The notes under the pieces: generated by a model
What the model saw: only the letters and a program-made list of their open reading frames with translations
The model's database searches: none
Told to the model about the DNA's origin: nothing
Position numbers and translations under genes: made by a program
Shown: positions 62,314-64,000 of the stretch, piece after piece
Position numbering within the stretch: position 1 is the stretch's first letter
Layout of the letters: each line of letters begins with the position of its first letter
Assembly (NCBI GenBank): GCA_014762625.1
Contig: JABURQ010000048.1
Span: forward strand, 49,044 to 113,043
From: Planctomycetaceae bacterium
GTDB lineage: Bacteria > Planctomycetota > Planctomycetia > Planctomycetales > Planctomycetaceae
Direction: 5' to 3'
DNA: 64,000 nucleotides

Positions 62314-63324
62314 ATGACAGTTCCTCGCGACGAAGCTCCTTTTTACGTTGGTGTCGATGTGGGAGGAACCAATATCAAGGTCGGCGTCGTCACCGATCGC
62401 GGCAACTCTCTCTCTTATTTGAGTGTTCCGACGAAAGCCAAAAGAGGCCCCGATCACGGCATCGATACCATTTGCAACGGCGTCGAGCAGGCGGTCGAAG
62501 AGGCGGGCCTCACAATGAAAGAGATTCGGGCCGTCGGGCTGGCGACTCCCGGCACCATGGACATTCCCGGCGGGATGCTGATCGATCCTCCCAATCTTCC
62601 CGGCTGGCAGAATATTCCGATCCGCGAACGGGTGCGGGAACGGGTCCAACGTCCGACCACCTTGCAGAACGATGCCAACGCCGCCGCCTACGGAGAATAC
62701 TGGGTCGGAGCCGGTAAAGACGTCCACAGCATGGTCTTCTGGACGCTGGGAACCGGCATCGGCTGCGGCATCATCATCGCCGACATGATCATCCGCGGCG
62801 AACACTCCCACGGCTCCGAATGCGGACACATCATTATCGAAATGACCAACGGTCGCCGCTGTGCCACCGGACAATACGGCACGCTCGAAGCCTACGCCTC
62901 GGCGACGGCCCTCAAAGCGCGTTGTCACGAAGCTCTCGACGCGGGACGCGAATCGATTCTCAGCGACTGGCTCGCGGGCGGCGAGGAACTCGATCCTCTC
63001 CTGATTGCGAAAGCCGCCGAACACGGGGACGAACTCGCCGATGAACTCATCATGGACACCGCCAAGTATATGGGGGTCGGGACGACATCCATTCTGCACA
63101 CGATCAACCCGAATATGATGTTGTACGGCGGGGCGATGACGTTCGGTCGTCACGAGAAGGAACTCGGACGCCGCTTCCTGCAACGGATCAAGGACGAAGT
63201 CAAAGCCCGCGCCTTCCCGATCCCGTACGAAAACACCATCTTCGATTACGCGACGCTCGGCGGCGACGCCGGCTACATCGGCTCCGCCGGTTACGCGCGT
63301 CGCAAACACCCCGGAAACGAGTAA
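62314..63324 (+). CDS. ROK-family sugar kinase, glucokinase-like, degenerate zinc site
   Basis: A 336-residue ROK protein. The ATP-binding start is YVGVDVGGTNIKVGVV; the catalytic Asp lies in TLQNDANAAAYGEYWVGAGK; a second phosphate loop is WTLGTGIGCGIII. The ROK signature CxCGxxGCxE reads CATGQYGTLE, so two of the three cysteines are Thr and zinc binding is probably lost. The conserved ECGH His remains. It likely phosphorylates glucose or a related sugar in the cytoplasm. No N-terminal helix-turn-helix is present, so it is a kinase rather than a repressor. YjbQ-family gene follows after 3 nt. Confidence 0.9.
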   Translation: MTVPRDEAPFYVGVDVGGTNIKVGVVTDRGNSLSYLSVPTKAKRGPDHGIDTICNGVEQAVEEAGLTMKEIRAVGLATPGTMDIPGGMLIDPPNLPGWQNIPIRERVRERVQRPTTLQNDANAAAYGEYWVGAGKDVHSMVFWTLGTGIGCGIIIADMIIRGEHSHGSECGHIIIEMTNGRRCATGQYGTLEAYASATALKARCHEALDAGRESILSDWLAGGEELDPLLIAKAAEHGDELADELIMDTAKYMGVGTTSILHTINPNMMLYGGAMTFGRHEKELGRRFLQRIKDEVKARAFPIPYENTIFDYATLGGDAGYIGSAGYARRKHPGNE

Positions 63325-63327
63325 CTT

Positions 63328-63747
63328 ATGTCCTGGTCACAAACCGAAATTCAGTTACCCGCCCACTCCCGCGGCTTTCACCTGATCACCCACGAAATCG
63401 AGCGAGGTCTCAACGATCTCGACTCGGTGAACGTCGGCCTGCTCCACGTGTTTATCAAGCACACCTCAGCATCGTTAACCATTAACGAGAACGCCTCGCC
63501 CGATGTCCCCCGCGACATGGAGATGGCGGTCAATAAAATGGTCCCCGAAAACTGGCCTTACATTCATACCATTGAAGGGGCCGACGATATGCCGGCGCAC
63601 ATCAAATCGTCGATGTTCGGCCCCTCGGTCACGATCCCCGTCAGCAATGGACGACTGAATCTCGGCACCTGGCAGGGAGTGTTTCTGTGCGAACACCGGG
63701 ACCACGGCGGCCGCCGCAAAGTTGTTCTCACCTTGCAGGGAGAGTGA
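63328..63747 (+). CDS. YjbQ (UPF0047) family protein
   Basis: A 139-residue protein spanning the whole family: GFHLITHEIERGLNDL, LLHVFIKHTSASLTINENAS, then HIKSSMFGPSVTIPV and TWQGVFLCEHRDHGGRRKVV. The conserved His residues and the HTSASL and CEHRDH motifs are intact. Members of this family have been linked to thiamine-phosphate synthase side activity in some bacteria; the physiological role is unsettled. It starts three nucleotides after the ROK kinase stop, GGAAACGAG providing a ribosome site, so both are in one transcript. Confidence 0.92.
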   Translation: MSWSQTEIQLPAHSRGFHLITHEIERGLNDLDSVNVGLLHVFIKHTSASLTINENASPDVPRDMEMAVNKMVPENWPYIHTIEGADDMPAHIKSSMFGPSVTIPVSNGRLNLGTWQGVFLCEHRDHGGRRKVVLTLQGE

Positions 63748-63769
63748 GGTACGCTTTCGTGAAGTGGAA

Positions 63770-63850
63770 GCACGAAAAGAGGAGATGAGTTTTGAGTGTG
63801 AAGTGTTGAGTTTTAAGTTTCCTGACTTCAGAGACAGGAACGCTAATCAT
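63770..63850. repeat. Low-complexity repeat block near window end
   Basis: Imperfect repeats of GAGTTTTGAGTGTGAAG and GTTGAGTTTTAAG, then GCTAATCATCGCTAATCGG. It is non-coding on both strands. It resembles in style the repeat block in the GH97 remnant, though it is not the same sequence. Confidence 0.45.
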
Positions 63851-63953
63851 CGCTAATCGGGATCAGCCTTTGTGATGAGTGTTGATGGGTGAAGATGAGT
63901 GTTCTTTCTCTTTCTCTCTGCGCCGCCGCGCGAGCAAAACAAAATACTACCGC

Positions 63954-63992
63954 GACAGGTCTTCTTCCCTCCTGATCGTCGGGAGACCTGTC
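63954..63992 (+). terminator. Hairpin near right edge
   Basis: GACAGGTCT (63954-63962) pairs with AGACCTGTC (63984-63992), with an inner CCC/GGG pairing possible, followed by TTACTCCC. It may end the ROK-YjbQ transcript, about 210 nt past the stop, or be a dispersed inverted repeat. Confidence 0.4.
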
Positions 63993-64000
63993 TTACTCCC

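Noticed and set aside
62278..63309. 343-codon minus-strand frame
   Set aside because: Exactly antisense to the ROK kinase, whose motifs are unambiguous.

Overview
The window is chromosomal DNA from a member of the Planctomycetota, most likely in or near the Planctomycetaceae. The support is the gene repertoire: exported sulfatases, DUF1501, DUF1552, DUF1592 and DUF1559 proteins, exported Gfo/Idh/MocA oxidoreductases, ThuA-like proteins, an FG-GAP/ASPIC protein, and a Ser/Thr kinase with a DWG motif. Genes are dense, many starts are weakly defined by Shine-Dalgarno sites, and both strands are used freely. I could not fix the genus. I see no phage genes, transposase, integrase, CRISPR array or rRNA.

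Layout. 0-2.5 kb (minus): FHA protein, rsgA and a PAS/sigma-54 regulator that carries an in-frame amber codon just before its Walker A motif. 2.6-6.4 kb (minus): soluble DUF58 protein, His-rich lipoprotein, DUF1559 lipoprotein. 6.6-13.2 kb: PhoD phosphatase, ThuA protein, a small-protein/nucleotidyltransferase pair resembling a toxin-antitoxin module, a membrane-anchored unknown and an exported esterase. 13.5-16.1 kb: a tandemly duplicated cassette of DUF1328 membrane protein, LEA-like 11-mer protein, terminator hairpin and TM2 protein. In the first copy the TM2 gene has shrunk to 38 codons. 16.3-20.7 kb: ECF sigma factor, membrane partner and two exported planctomycete proteins.

20.9-28.4 kb: polysaccharide-degradation genes. 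These are a sulfatase, an FG-GAP protein flanked by a duplicated scrap of the sulfatase tail, an exported oxidoreductase, and a sulfatase-HEAT-DUF1080 fusion. 28.4-35.4 kb: a MoxR-type cluster (RDD, SpoIIM, DUF58, MoxR, DUF4350, DUF4129 and a polytopic membrane protein), mostly with overlapping genes. 35.6-41.5 kb: a DUF1592/DUF1552 pair and a second exported Gfo/Idh/MocA protein. 41.6-49.7 kb: helical-repeat protein, two glycosyltransferases, DUF1501 protein, ThuA-like protein, a truncated GH97 gene and a small unknown.

49.7-56.2 kb: a transmembrane Ser/Thr kinase divergent from an RsbW-like ATPase, an initiator tRNA gene and a UvrD/PcrA helicase. 56.5-58.8 kb: a large exported protein of unknown function closed by a strong terminator. 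59.0-62.0 kb: a compact FliF-like/FliG-like gene pair with no other flagellar genes, convergent with an ECF sigma/membrane-partner pair. 62.3-63.8 kb: ROK sugar kinase lacking most of its zinc cysteines, then a YjbQ-family protein. The FliF/FliG-like pair and the duplicated stress-type cassette are the best candidates for under-described biology.
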